A model generated the notes under the pieces. It was not told where the DNA came from, searched no databases, and saw only the letters and a program-made list of their open reading frames with translations. Positions 6,729 through 14,099 of a stretch of 20,163 nucleotides of DNA are shown piece after piece; within the stretch, counting starts at the first letter, position 1; each line of letters begins with the position of its first letter. The position numbers and the translations under genes are program-made. This DNA is from Sva-07 sp031426215. GTDB lineage: Bacteria > Actinomycetota > Acidimicrobiia > Acidimicrobiales > Ilumatobacteraceae. Location of the stretch: positions 1-20,163 of the forward strand of contig JANPKU010000050.1 in NCBI GenBank assembly GCA_031426215.1, given 5' to 3'.

Positions 6729-7925
6729 TCAACGCCCGGGGGCGTCGGCGCAGTACTCGTTGGTGAAGATCCCGTCGATCCCCTCGGCGATCTCGGTCCC
6801 CTGCTCTTCGTAGATCGGCGCCAGGATGTCATAGAGACCCTGGACCCGCTCCTCGTCGAAGCTGCAGTAGGTGCCGTCGGGGCTGTTGATCGCGAACTCA
6901 CCCGACTCGACCAGTTCCATCCCCGCAGTGTTGAGGCCTTCGCTGAGCGTCCAGAAGCCGTCGTGAGCGACATTGATGTCGATCATCACGTCGGTGATGG
7001 GTGTCGGATCGTTCAGGAAGTCGACCCACGCCTGCTGCATGACCGGCACGAGCAGCGCGAGACACTCGCTCAACTCGTCAGCCTTGTCGCGCATCATGGT
7101 GATCGCAGCCGGATAGTTGTCGAAGCCGAGATCGGCGACCGTGTAGAACTCGACGGGCGCAGGTGCGCCGTCCTTCCATTCGATCTCGTTCTCGTACTTG
7201 TACACCTCGTTGGTGGCGAATCCCTGCTGGAAAAAATTGCCGCCGTCGGCCACGAATGCGGCGTCGGAGCCGTCGTAGCTCGGGTTGCTCTGGTCGGCGG
7301 TCATGTAGCCGACACCGACCATGTAGTCGATGTAGGCCACGCCCGGGAAGTGCAGGACCTGGGCTCCGGTCTCGAGGATGTCCTCGGGAGCTTCGATCGG
7401 GTTCTGCTCCGGATCCCACATGATCATCTGCGGGTCCTTGTCGAGGGTCTTGGCGATCGCCACCATGTCGACGGCGGCGGAGTCCTTGATGATGTCGCTC
7501 ATGTTGATGTAGGCCATGTCGGCTTCACCGTCGAGGAGGATCGCGCTGTTCAGCTTGTCGAACTTGACCGTATTGATCTGGATCTCCTCCAGGCCGCCCA
7601 CCGCGTACTGTTCCTGCACCGGGCCCGAGTACGACACGCTGTCCTTGTCGGCGGTGCCATCGGGTCCGATCAACTGGTAGGTCCCGCCGTGTTCGAGTTC
7701 GGGGAACCAGTCGGTCTGGATCGTCAGCTTCTGCGGGCACACACCCTCGCCGCCTGCGGCGTCGGTGGTCTCGCTGCCGGCGTCGGTCGTCTCAGCGCCG
7801 GCCGCCTCGGTGGTCTCGCTGCCGGCGTCGCTGGTGTCGCTGCCGGTTTCTTCGTCGCTGCCGCACGCGGCGAGCAATGTGATCGATGCGACGCTGAGCA
7901 GCGCCACGGTTCTACGGGCCTTCAT
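6729..7925 (-). CDS. ABC transporter substrate-binding lipoprotein (NMT1/THI5-like)
   Basis: A 398-residue extracytoplasmic receptor for the adjacent permease and ATPase. It has a lipoprotein signal peptide (basic MKARR, hydrophobic stretch, lipobox LAAC with Cys21), then a Ser/Thr/Ala/Glu/Asp-rich linker of about 40 residues with a 15-residue internal repeat, then the binding domain beginning KLTIQTDWFPELEHGG, the usual opening of NMT1/THI5-like receptors for pyrimidine-type or riboflavin-type ligands. Asp-rich and aromatic patches such as NPSYDGSDAAFVADGGNFF follow. ATG 7925 is supported by GGGGAG nine bases upstream and by the signal peptide; the frame is open further upstream without a sensible N-terminus. 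It is the last gene of the importer operon and may be its most translated product. Ligand unknown; neighbours suggest an N-containing heterocycle. Confidence 0.9.
   Translation of the reverse strand: MKARRTVALLSVASITLLAACGSDEETGSDTSDAGSETTEAAGAETTDAGSETTDAAGGEGVCPQKLTIQTDWFPELEHGGTYQLIGPDGTADKDSVSYSGPVQEQYAVGGLEEIQINTVKFDKLNSAILLDGEADMAYINMSDIIKDSAAVDMVAIAKTLDKDPQMIMWDPEQNPIEAPEDILETGAQVLHFPGVAYIDYMVGVGYMTADQSNPSYDGSDAAFVADGGNFFQQGFATNEVYKYENEIEWKDGAPAPVEFYTVADLGFDNYPAAITMMRDKADELSECLALLVPVMQQAWVDFLNDPTPITDVMIDINVAHDGFWTLSEGLNTAGMELVESGEFAINSPDGTYCSFDEERVQGLYDILAPIYEEQGTEIAEGIDGIFTNEYCADAPGR
7762..7830. repeat. coding direct repeat in the lipoprotein linker
   Basis: An exact 24-bp sequence occurs at 7762-7785 and 7807-7830, offset by 45 bp. 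It encodes a 15-residue unit (DAGSETTEAAGAETT followed by DAGSETTDAA) in the flexible linker after the lipidated cysteine. Such repeats can expand or contract without breaking the frame. Confidence 0.85.
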
Positions 7926-7968
7926 GAAATGGTTCTCCCCTTGGTAAGTGTTGGAACGGCTGGATGGC

Positions 7969-8886
7969 TCAAGCCTGCTCGGATGCAGACTCGTGCCAGT
8001 TGCGAATGGCGCGCGCCGTGATCGCGCCAACGATGAGGAACATCACGACGCCGAACATCGACGCAGTGATGGTGCCGGCGAACATCTCGGGACGGTTTGC
8101 TGCACGCTGCTGCTTGTTCCGGATGTAGTAGCCGATCCCCTTCTCGCCCTGATTGAAGAAGAAGTCCGCGACGATCGCGCCGATCACGGCGCCACCGGAG
8201 GCGATACGGATACCGGCCATCATCGCCGGCAGTGCGGACGGGAGTTCGAGCTTTCGCAGCCGGGTCCACCGGCTGACGTCGTTGAGCGAGAACAGGTCGT
8301 GGTGCATCCGATCGGTCGACTGCAAGCCGAACAACGTGTTCGTGATGACCGGGAAGATGGCGATCAGGACGACCACGACGAGCCGAACCCCGATCTCGTC
8401 GCCGAACAACTGGGTCAGCAACGGGGTGATCGCCAGGATCGGCACGGTTTGCAGGATCACGGCGTAGGGGAACAGCGCCCGCTCCATGCCCTTCGACAGG
8501 TTCATGATGATCGCGATCGAGACGCCCAACACGATCGAGATGGCGAGACCGGTGAGCGTGACCTTCGCCGTCGGCCACATGTAGCCGAGGATCGGGCGGA
8601 ACCCGTTCGTCTCGTCCCAGAACGGAAGGAACCCGTCGGTGATCACCGTGTGGGGGTATGGCAATGCATTGCGACGCTGCGCAGGGTTGTCGAAGCGCGC
8701 CCAGCTGTAGAGGTACCAGACCGCGATGAACAGCGCGAACGTGATCAGCGGCGGGATGATGTTCCGCAGCCTGCGCTTGCGGGGCGACGAACCGGGCTGG
8801 TGAACGGGCACACTGACGCCGACGGCAGCCGGGGTCGCCATGGCTTCCTGGGGGACCTGCTGCGGCGGCGTGTACGACATCGTCAC
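7969..8886 (-). CDS. ABC transporter permease (NitT/TauT type)
   Basis: A 305-residue inner-membrane subunit of the SsuC/TauC/RibX-like permease family. A cytoplasmic N-terminal tail rich in Pro/Val ends in the basic SPRKRRLRN (34-42). The first membrane segment is about 43-61, with about five more: TLTGLAISIVLGVSIAII, AVILQTVPILAITPLL, LVVVVLIAIFPVITNTL, MMAGIRIASGGAVIGAIVA and SMFGVVMFLIVGAITA. The EAA-like loop that docks the ATPase lies in LELPSALPAMMAGIRIASG. The GTG start at 8886 overlaps the ATPase stop (GTGA) and has GAAGGA nine bases upstream; ATG 8880 is a less well spaced alternative. It works with the flanking ATPase and lipoprotein. Confidence 0.92.
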   Translation of the reverse strand: MTMSYTPPQQVPQEAMATPAAVGVSVPVHQPGSSPRKRRLRNIIPPLITFALFIAVWYLYSWARFDNPAQRRNALPYPHTVITDGFLPFWDETNGFRPILGYMWPTAKVTLTGLAISIVLGVSIAIIMNLSKGMERALFPYAVILQTVPILAITPLLTQLFGDEIGVRLVVVVLIAIFPVITNTLFGLQSTDRMHHDLFSLNDVSRWTRLRKLELPSALPAMMAGIRIASGGAVIGAIVADFFFNQGEKGIGYYIRNKQQRAANRPEMFAGTITASMFGVVMFLIVGAITARAIRNWHESASEQA

Positions 8887-9662
8887 GAGTGTGCGTCCTT
8901 CAGGTCGTCGTTGATCCGGCCGCAGATCTCGGCGAACTCCGGCTCGAATCTGATCTCCTGTGTGCGGTGCTCGCCGAAGGGCACGGCGTAGTCGCCGATG
9001 ATCCGACCGGGTCGGGCGGACATCACGAGCACGCGGGTGCTCAGGAAGACCGCCTCGGCGATCGAGTGGGTGATGAAGAGTCCACTGAACTGCTCGAGGT
9101 GGAACAAGCTGATCAACTCGCCGTTCAGCCGCTCACGGGTGATCTCGTCGAGGGCGCCGAAGGGCTCGTCGAAGAGGAACACCTTCGGATTGAGCACGAG
9201 CGAGCGGGCCAGCGAGCAGCGCATCTTCATACCACCGGACAGCTGCTTGGGATACTTGTCCTCGTGACCGACGAGGTTCACCAGCTCGATCGCCTCGGTG
9301 GCGCGACGCTGACGCTCGGCTTTGCCGACGCCCTGCAGCTCGGCGTTCAGTTCGACGTTCTTGCGCACAGTCCGCCACGGCAGCAGCGTGGCGTCCTGGA
9401 AGACGTAGCCGATCGAATCACGGTCGACCTCACAGTCACCCGAGGTGTGCTGGGTGAGCCCGGAGGCGATCCGCAGCAACGTCGACTTGCCGCATCCGGA
9501 GGGGCCGACCACCGTGACGAACTCGCCGGCGCCGACGGTGAAGGTGATGTCGTCGAGCGCCTGCGTCCCATCGGGAAAGACCATCGAGAGGTTCTCGAAG
9601 CGCAGCCGCGCCCGTTCGGTCACGGGGCTACCCGATGGCACGACTGATGTCTCGGTCATCAT
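8883..9662 (-). CDS. ABC transporter ATP-binding protein (NitT/TauT type)
   Basis: A 259-residue cytoplasmic ATPase that energises the importer. All motifs are intact: Walker A GPSGCGKS at 53-60, Q-loop Gln89 in YVFQDATLLPW, signature LSGGM at 141-145, Walker B VFLFDEP ending with Glu166, D-loop GALDE, and switch His199 in FITHS. The LLPWRTVRKNV segment after the Q-loop is typical of the SsuB/TauB/nitrate group. Two ATGs lie at 9662 and 9659; GAGGA sits directly before the first, so the second is better spaced and translation may begin there. It is first in the three-gene importer operon, with a 4-bp overlap into the permease. Confidence 0.94.
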   Translation of the reverse strand: MMTETSVVPSGSPVTERARLRFENLSMVFPDGTQALDDITFTVGAGEFVTVVGPSGCGKSTLLRIASGLTQHTSGDCEVDRDSIGYVFQDATLLPWRTVRKNVELNAELQGVGKAERQRRATEAIELVNLVGHEDKYPKQLSGGMKMRCSLARSLVLNPKVFLFDEPFGALDEITRERLNGELISLFHLEQFSGLFITHSIAEAVFLSTRVLVMSARPGRIIGDYAVPFGEHRTQEIRFEPEFAEICGRINDDLKDAHS

Positions 9663-9676
9663 TCCTCGGTGAAGTT

Positions 9677-9689
9677 AGTTGCCGCAACT
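9677..9689. promoter_or_regulatory. candidate operator upstream of the ABC operon
   Basis: AGTTGCCGCAACT is a perfect palindrome of 6-bp arms around one base, 14 bp before the first importer start codon. A second dyad, GTTTC-N9-GAAAC, lies at 9722-9740. Both are in the 140-bp gap that separates the importer from the VOC/hydrolase operon, so they are candidate repressor or activator sites. No regulator gene is in the window. Confidence 0.35.
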
Positions 9690-9802
9690 GCTCACGACCA
9701 TCCTGCGACCGTGAACATCGTGTTTCGGCTGTTCGGAAACCGGATCGTGCCACCCCGATCGCACGCTAGCCGCTCGCAGCAGACCGGTCTCCGCAGAGCT
9801 AC

Positions 9803-10156
9803 TCACGTGTATGCGCAGAGGTCGAACGGGTTGCCGTCGGGGTCGACGAGGTTGACGATCGAGCCGTACGACTCGCGTCTGGCAGGCCCGAGTGGACGTG
9901 CTCCGAGGCCGACGAGCCGGTTCATTTCGGCGTCGAACTCGTCGGGCGCACACGACAGATCGAGATGCATCGATCCGACCTGCACCGCACCGGTCTGGAG
10001 GCCGATGCGGCGTCGACCGTCGGCGTCGGCGAGCACGATCCAACGGTCACCGTCCTCGCGTTGCACTTCGTGGAGGCCGAGCGCTGCGGCCCAGAACACT
10101 GCGAGCGCATCGGTCGCCGGCGAGTCGAACGTGACGAGGTCGAAGTCGGTCGCCAC
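9803..10156 (-). CDS. VOC-superfamily (glyoxalase/bleomycin-resistance-like) protein
   Basis: A 117-residue single-unit vicinal-oxygen-chelate protein. Features: DFDLVTFDSPATDALAVFW with a paired-beta-alpha start, ALGLHEVQRE, MHLDLSCAPDEFDAEM as the second beta-alpha-beta unit, GARPLGPARR and the C-terminal NLVDPDGNPFDLCAY, which is the VOC 'DPdGNpfel' signature. It may bind a metal or a small ligand; some conserved metal positions (an N-terminal His and the late Glu) are not obvious, Asp replacing the usual Glu in FDLC. The GTG start at 10156 lies one base after the stop of the AllC-like hydrolase, suggesting coupled translation. The ORF remains open upstream, where it overlaps that gene. 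Function unknown. Confidence 0.82.
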   Translation of the reverse strand: MATDFDLVTFDSPATDALAVFWAAALGLHEVQREDGDRWIVLADADGRRRIGLQTGAVQVGSMHLDLSCAPDEFDAEMNRLVGLGARPLGPARRESYGSIVNLVDPDGNPFDLCAYT

Positions 10157-10157
10157 G

Positions 10158-11468
10158 TCAGCGCCTGGCGGCCCCTGCTGCGCCCGCCGTGGGCTCACCC
10201 GAGAGCAGCTCGAGCACCACCTGGAGCAGCACGTTGGCGCCGGCTTCGATGTCGACGGCATCGGTGAACTCTGCGATGTTGTGGCTGAGGCCGTTGACAC
10301 TCGGGGTGAACACCATCGCCGTCGGGCAGATCCTGGCCAGCATCTGAGCGTCATGGCCAGCGCCGCTCGGCATCCGCCTGGTCGAGTGACCGAGCCGCTC
10401 GGCGGTGGACTGCACGAGGTCGACCATCTCCGGATCGAAGTCGACCGGTTCGAATCGCGCGAGCGAGTTGGTGGTGATGTCGACACCTTCGGACTCGGCG
10501 AGCTCGTCGAGCAACGTGGCAAGGCGCGTTTCGGCTTCGCGCAGGATTCGGTCGTCGGTGTTGCGGAGGTCGACGGTCATCACCACACGGGCGGGCACCA
10601 CGTTGACGAGGTTCGGGTACACGTCGATGCGTCCGACGGTGCCGACCTGCTCGGCCCCGAGATGACGAGTGAGATCACGGACGTAGGTGGCGATCGCCGC
10701 CGCGCAGTACGCAGGATCGTGTCGCAGGCGCATCGGCGTGGTGCCGGCATGGGCCGACTGGCCGACGATCACGATCTCGGTCCACGAGATGCCCTGCACG
10801 CCTTCGACGACACCGATCGTGACGCCCTCGGCTTCGAGGACCGGCCCCTGCTCGATGTGGAGTTCGACGAACGCGTGCGGGGGTGCCGCGGTCGGGCACG
10901 GGACCGGACCGGCGTATCCGATGCGTTCGAGGTCGTCACCGAGGCGGGCCCCGTTGTCGGCTGCGACCAGGTCGAGTGCCTGCTCGAGCGGCAATCCGCC
11001 GACGAACACCAGGCTTCCCAACATGTCGGGAGCGAACCGCGAGCCTTCCTCGTCGGTGAAGAACGCCACCTGGAGGGGGTGCTTCGTCACGACGCCCGCC
11101 TGTTCGAGCGTTTCGACGATCTCGAGTCCGGCGAGAACACCGAGATTGCCGTCGAAGCGACCTCCGGTGCCGACGGTGTCGATGTGCGAGCCCACCATCA
11201 CTGGCGCGAGCGTCGCGTCCGAGCCCGCCCGGGTCGCGACGACGTTGCCGATCGCGTCGGTCACCACGTCGAGTCCCAGATCGTGCATCCACGCCACCAC
11301 GAGGTCGCGGCCGGCCCTGTCGGCATCGGTGAGAGCGAGGCGAGCGTTGCCCCACTCGCCGTTCGGGCCGTCAATGCGGCCGATCTGGCCGAGTTCGTCG
11401 ATCCGCGCGAGCAGCCGGCCGGTGTCGATACGCAGGTCGACCAGCTGAGTTTGCAGGGAGTCGCTCAT
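10158..11468 (-). CDS. M20-family allantoate amidohydrolase / N-carbamoyl-L-amino acid hydrolase-like
   Basis: A 436-residue Zn/Mn-dependent amidohydrolase of the AllC/HyuC/beta-ureidopropionase group, which hydrolyses carbamoyl or ureido amides to release ammonia and CO2. The active-site pattern is complete: GSHIDTV with His95, DGNLG with Asp106, DEEGSRF with Glu140/Glu141, ELHIEQGPVLE with His204, AHAGTTPM in the dimerisation lid, SGAGHDA with His372, and GLSHN with His396 as the last probable metal ligand. ATG 11468 follows the creatininase-family stop by one base (TGAGATG), so the pair is probably co-translated. Sequence alone does not distinguish allantoate, N-carbamoyl amino acids and ureidopropionate. 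No allantoinase or hydantoinase is nearby, so the substrate may be unusual. Confidence 0.92.
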   Translation of the reverse strand: MSDSLQTQLVDLRIDTGRLLARIDELGQIGRIDGPNGEWGNARLALTDADRAGRDLVVAWMHDLGLDVVTDAIGNVVATRAGSDATLAPVMVGSHIDTVGTGGRFDGNLGVLAGLEIVETLEQAGVVTKHPLQVAFFTDEEGSRFAPDMLGSLVFVGGLPLEQALDLVAADNGARLGDDLERIGYAGPVPCPTAAPPHAFVELHIEQGPVLEAEGVTIGVVEGVQGISWTEIVIVGQSAHAGTTPMRLRHDPAYCAAAIATYVRDLTRHLGAEQVGTVGRIDVYPNLVNVVPARVVMTVDLRNTDDRILREAETRLATLLDELAESEGVDITTNSLARFEPVDFDPEMVDLVQSTAERLGHSTRRMPSGAGHDAQMLARICPTAMVFTPSVNGLSHNIAEFTDAVDIEAGANVLLQVVLELLSGEPTAGAAGAARR

Positions 11469-11469
11469 C

Positions 11470-12243
11470 TCAGTGGACCGGCAACTCGAAGACAGCGACC
11501 TCGGCGAGTGCCTCGCAGAAGGCGTCGACCGCCTGCGCGACCAGCTGTTCACCCCGCTCGGCAGTGGCCGGTGTGGGGTCGCCGATGTGCCCATCCGGTC
11601 CGAAGTCGTTCGACAACCAGCCGAAACCGACCGACCCGCCGAATCGGACGTAGCGGTTGTCGGCGAGACGCTCGGGAACGTTGCGGGTCGCCGACGCCAT
11701 GTCGACGAGATGGGGCGCGAGGTGCAGCATGATCGATGTCTCGTCGGTGCCGCCGTGGATCCCCATGCCCAGTTCGTCAGGCGGCGAGACCCCGCCCTGG
11801 TCAGGCGGCACGCCCGGATGGGCGAGAAACGTCATCAGGCCGTGCGCCAGACGGATCTCGCGGTTCGCCACACCAACGAGCGCGGAGTTGCCGCCGTGAC
11901 CGTTGAAGAAGACCAGCTTTCGGGCCCGCGTGGTCGCCACACAGCGTCCGATGTCGTCGAGCACGGCCAGGAGGGTCGTGGCCGACAGCCAGATCGTCCC
12001 GGGCGACCATGCGTGCTCGTTGGACTTCGTATACGACAGCGGTGGGAGCAGCCAGACGTCGAGGTCGGCACCGACACGCTCGACGGCCAGTTCCGAGACC
12101 CGAGCGGCGATCACCAGGTCGGTGTTGAACGGCAAGTGGGGACCGTGCTGCTCGATCGCCCCGAGCGGTTGCACGAAGATGCTGCGCTCGGTGACCAGAC
12201 GAGCGACGTCGGGCGCGCGGAGTTCGGCGAGGTTTCGGGTCAC
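11470..12243 (-). CDS. creatininase-family amidohydrolase
   Basis: A 257-residue creatininase-superfamily protein, a group including creatininase, ArfB-type formamide hydrolases and MftE. Metal-site motifs: LGAIEQHGPHLPFNTD with Glu31, His33 and Asp42, FFNGHGGNS with His116, and HGGTDETSIM with Glu168. True creatininases, as I recall, have NGHxE with a Glu ligand where this protein has NGHGG, so a genuine creatininase is unlikely. I start at GTG 12243 because GAGG (12252-12255) stands eight bases upstream; the GTG at 12252 is an alternative that would add three residues but has no spaced ribosome site. It leads an operon with the AllC-like hydrolase and the VOC protein. Likely role: hydrolysis of a cyclic or linear amide on an N-rich compound. 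Confidence 0.88.
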   Translation of the reverse strand: MTRNLAELRAPDVARLVTERSIFVQPLGAIEQHGPHLPFNTDLVIAARVSELAVERVGADLDVWLLPPLSYTKSNEHAWSPGTIWLSATTLLAVLDDIGRCVATTRARKLVFFNGHGGNSALVGVANREIRLAHGLMTFLAHPGVPPDQGGVSPPDELGMGIHGGTDETSIMLHLAPHLVDMASATRNVPERLADNRYVRFGGSVGFGWLSNDFGPDGHIGDPTPATAERGEQLVAQAVDAFCEALAEVAVFELPVH

Positions 12244-12299
12244 GAAAGACACCTCGGCACGTTACGCCGCCGACCATCGAACTGCGAGAGACTGAGCGA

Positions 12300-13865
12300 G
12301 TGTCGTCCGCTCCCCGTCCTCTCGGATCCACGGCTCGCGATTTCGATGCCATCGTCGTCGGAGGAGGTCACAACGGACTCGTGACCGCCGCCTATCTGGC
12401 CCGCTCCGGCATGTCGACGCTGCTGGTCGAGGCCCGCGCCGACGTCGGCGGCACTGCAGCGAGCGAACAGTTTGCCGGAGCGACGGTGAACATCTGCAAT
12501 TGCGACCATCTGACGTTTCGCACGACCCCGGTGATCGAAGAGCTCGCATTGCGGTCGCACGGCCTGGAATACATCGACCTCGAGCCGGCCCAGCACAACT
12601 TCTCATGGGCCAGCGCCGCCGAGGGCAAGGGCTGGTCGCATCACCACGATCTCGACGCCACGCTCGACGACATCGGCCGCCACTTCCCCACCCAGGTCGA
12701 CGGGTATCGGCGCTACGTCACCGCTGCTGCGCCGGCAGTCCGAATGATCTTCGAGGCGGCCGCCGAGCCGCCGACCGTCGCCGGACTCACCAAACTCGCC
12801 CTCCGGCGACGCTTCAGCGGAGCGAGCACGCTGATGCGCTGGTCACGTCGGAGCGCAGCGGATGTGCTGCGATCGTTCTTCGACGACGACGCGATCATGG
12901 GACCGGCCGCGCTCACCGGCCCAATGGTGTGGGGAATCAGCCCCGAACTGCCCGGCAGCGGGCTCGGCGCACTCACGCATGCGATGCGCCATGTCGCCAC
13001 GGTCGGTCGGCCAATCGGTGGCAGCGGCCAGGTGCCGACCACCCTGCTCGCTGCCTTCGAGGGCGCCGGTGGAACGCTGCGCACCAAGAGCCCGGTCGAC
13101 ACGATCATGTGCAGCGGCGACCGCGTGAGCGGAATTGCACTCGCCGACGGCACCGAAATTTTCGCTCCGATCGTGGTGTCGGCGTGCAATCCACACGACA
13201 CGTTCCTGCGCTGGTTGAAGCACCCACCGGCGTCGGCCTCCGACCTGATCCGTCGTTGGCGGAATGTCCGACACGACGAGGGGTACGAATCGAAGATCGA
13301 TGCCGTGCTCTCGGAGCCACCCGTCCTGCGCGGCTTCGATCGACCGCTGGGGCCGACCTCGGCGATCGCGCCAGGCCTCGCCGACATCGATCGTGGCGCG
13401 GCGATGATGGCCGATGGCCGGATCCTGGATCGACCGGGCCTGTTGGTGAACATCCCCACGCTGCTCGATCCCTCTATCGCACCGACCGGGCGCCACGTGC
13501 TGTCTTTGGAGGCGCTCTACACGCCGTTCGGCTTCACCGGCGGTTGGACGGATTCGACCGAACCACGGCGGTGGCTGCAAGCGTTTGCCGAGTTGTGCGA
13601 ACCGGGCTTCCTCGACTCGATCGTCGAGTGGCGGGCGATGACGCCCGACGTGTACGAGCGCGACTTCCACCTGCCCGCCGGGCACGCGACCAGCTTCGCC
13701 GGGGGGCCGTTGGCCGCCCTGCGCAATCACAACCCGGAGCTCACGAAGTACGAGACAGCCGTCGACGGTCTGTATCTCACCGGTGCCGCCACGTTCCCCG
13801 GTGCCGGAGTGTGGGGCGCCAGCGGCCGCAACTGCGCGACCGTCATCCTCGAGCAGCGCAGTTGA
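12300..13865 (+). CDS. phytoene-desaturase-like FAD-dependent oxidoreductase
   Basis: A 521-residue NAD(P)/FAD-dependent oxidoreductase of the phytoene desaturase/PYROXD2-like group. Residues 16-46 form a Rossmann dinucleotide site (DAIVVGGGHNGLVTAAYLA, ending with Glu44 for the FAD ribose), followed by GGTAASEQ. The C-terminal FAD segment GLYLTGAATFPGAGVWGAS completes the fold. Members are often annotated as carotenoid or retinol-type desaturases, but no carotenoid genes (crtB, crtE, crtY) are in the window, so its substrate is open. The GTG start at 12300 is 47-56 bp from the divergent creatininase-family start, so the two promoters share a very small space; only weak purine-rich sequence precedes it. 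Length is normal. Confidence 0.88.
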   Translation: MSSAPRPLGSTARDFDAIVVGGGHNGLVTAAYLARSGMSTLLVEARADVGGTAASEQFAGATVNICNCDHLTFRTTPVIEELALRSHGLEYIDLEPAQHNFSWASAAEGKGWSHHHDLDATLDDIGRHFPTQVDGYRRYVTAAAPAVRMIFEAAAEPPTVAGLTKLALRRRFSGASTLMRWSRRSAADVLRSFFDDDAIMGPAALTGPMVWGISPELPGSGLGALTHAMRHVATVGRPIGGSGQVPTTLLAAFEGAGGTLRTKSPVDTIMCSGDRVSGIALADGTEIFAPIVVSACNPHDTFLRWLKHPPASASDLIRRWRNVRHDEGYESKIDAVLSEPPVLRGFDRPLGPTSAIAPGLADIDRGAAMMADGRILDRPGLLVNIPTLLDPSIAPTGRHVLSLEALYTPFGFTGGWTDSTEPRRWLQAFAELCEPGFLDSIVEWRAMTPDVYERDFHLPAGHATSFAGGPLAALRNHNPELTKYETAVDGLYLTGAATFPGAGVWGASGRNCATVILEQRS

Positions 13866-13885
13866 CGCTGGCCACACACGCTCAA

Positions 13886-13927
13886 GCGATGAGCGAAAAG
13901 CCGGGATCCGGGCGCGTCGCTCATCGC
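13886..13927 (-). repeat. 42-bp palindromic repeat, copy 4 (inverted)
   Basis: Arms GCGATGAGCGAA (13886-13897) and GTCGCTCATCGC (13916-13927) with one mismatch at the inner end, around an 18-nt centre. Read on the minus strand the centre is GCGCCCGGATCCCGGCTT, which matches copy 2 at 16 of 18 bases, so this unit is oriented opposite to copies 1-3. It begins 20 bp after the stop of the phytoene-desaturase-like gene. Confidence 0.88.
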
Positions 13928-13946
13928 TCGGGGTCGACCCGCGCAG

Positions 13947-13988
13947 GCGATGAGCGAAAAGCCGGGATTCGGGCGCGTCGCACATCGC
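13947..13988 (-). repeat. 42-bp palindromic repeat, copy 5 (inverted)
   Basis: It starts 61 bp after copy 4 with a 19-nt spacer, the same period and spacer length as copies 1 and 2. The left arm is intact (GCGATGAGCGAA). The right arm GTCGCACATCGC has an extra T-to-A change. On the minus strand the centre is GCGCCCGAATCCCGGCTT, opposite in orientation to copies 1-3. Confidence 0.87.
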
Positions 13989-14080
13989 TACGGAGTGGCA
14001 CGCTCGGGTGGGACGGACCGGAATAGCCCAGGCACCAGGGTCGTTGTACGCCGTAGACATACCCAATCTCGTGTTCGCTC

Positions 14081-14088
14081 GGAAGGAG
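14081..14088 (+). promoter_or_regulatory. ribosome binding site of the M50 protease gene
   Basis: GGAAGGAG lies 11 nt upstream of ATG 14100. This is the strongest Shine-Dalgarno match in the window. It fixes the start and excludes an upstream ATG at 13950 that lies inside repeat copy 5. Confidence 0.75.
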
Positions 14089-14099
14089 CACTCCCCGCC

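Noticed and set aside
9772..9799. AGACCGGTCT with flanking GCTC/GAGC as a terminator of the VOC operon
   Set aside because: The central palindrome has no loop and the outer pairs are separated by a large internal loop; there is no T-run. It is kept only as a possible protein-binding dyad.
9669..11732. 687-codon plus-strand open frame opposite the VOC, AllC-like and creatininase-family genes
   Set aside because: It spans three genes on the other strand with good active-site motifs and has no domain of its own; an antisense artefact of high GC.
12500..14026. 508-codon plus-strand open frame overlapping the FAD oxidoreductase in another frame, and a 478-codon minus-strand frame at 12843-14279
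   Set aside because: Both are Arg/Pro/Gly-rich shadows and run through the palindromic repeats, whereas the 12300-13865 frame has a complete FAD fold.
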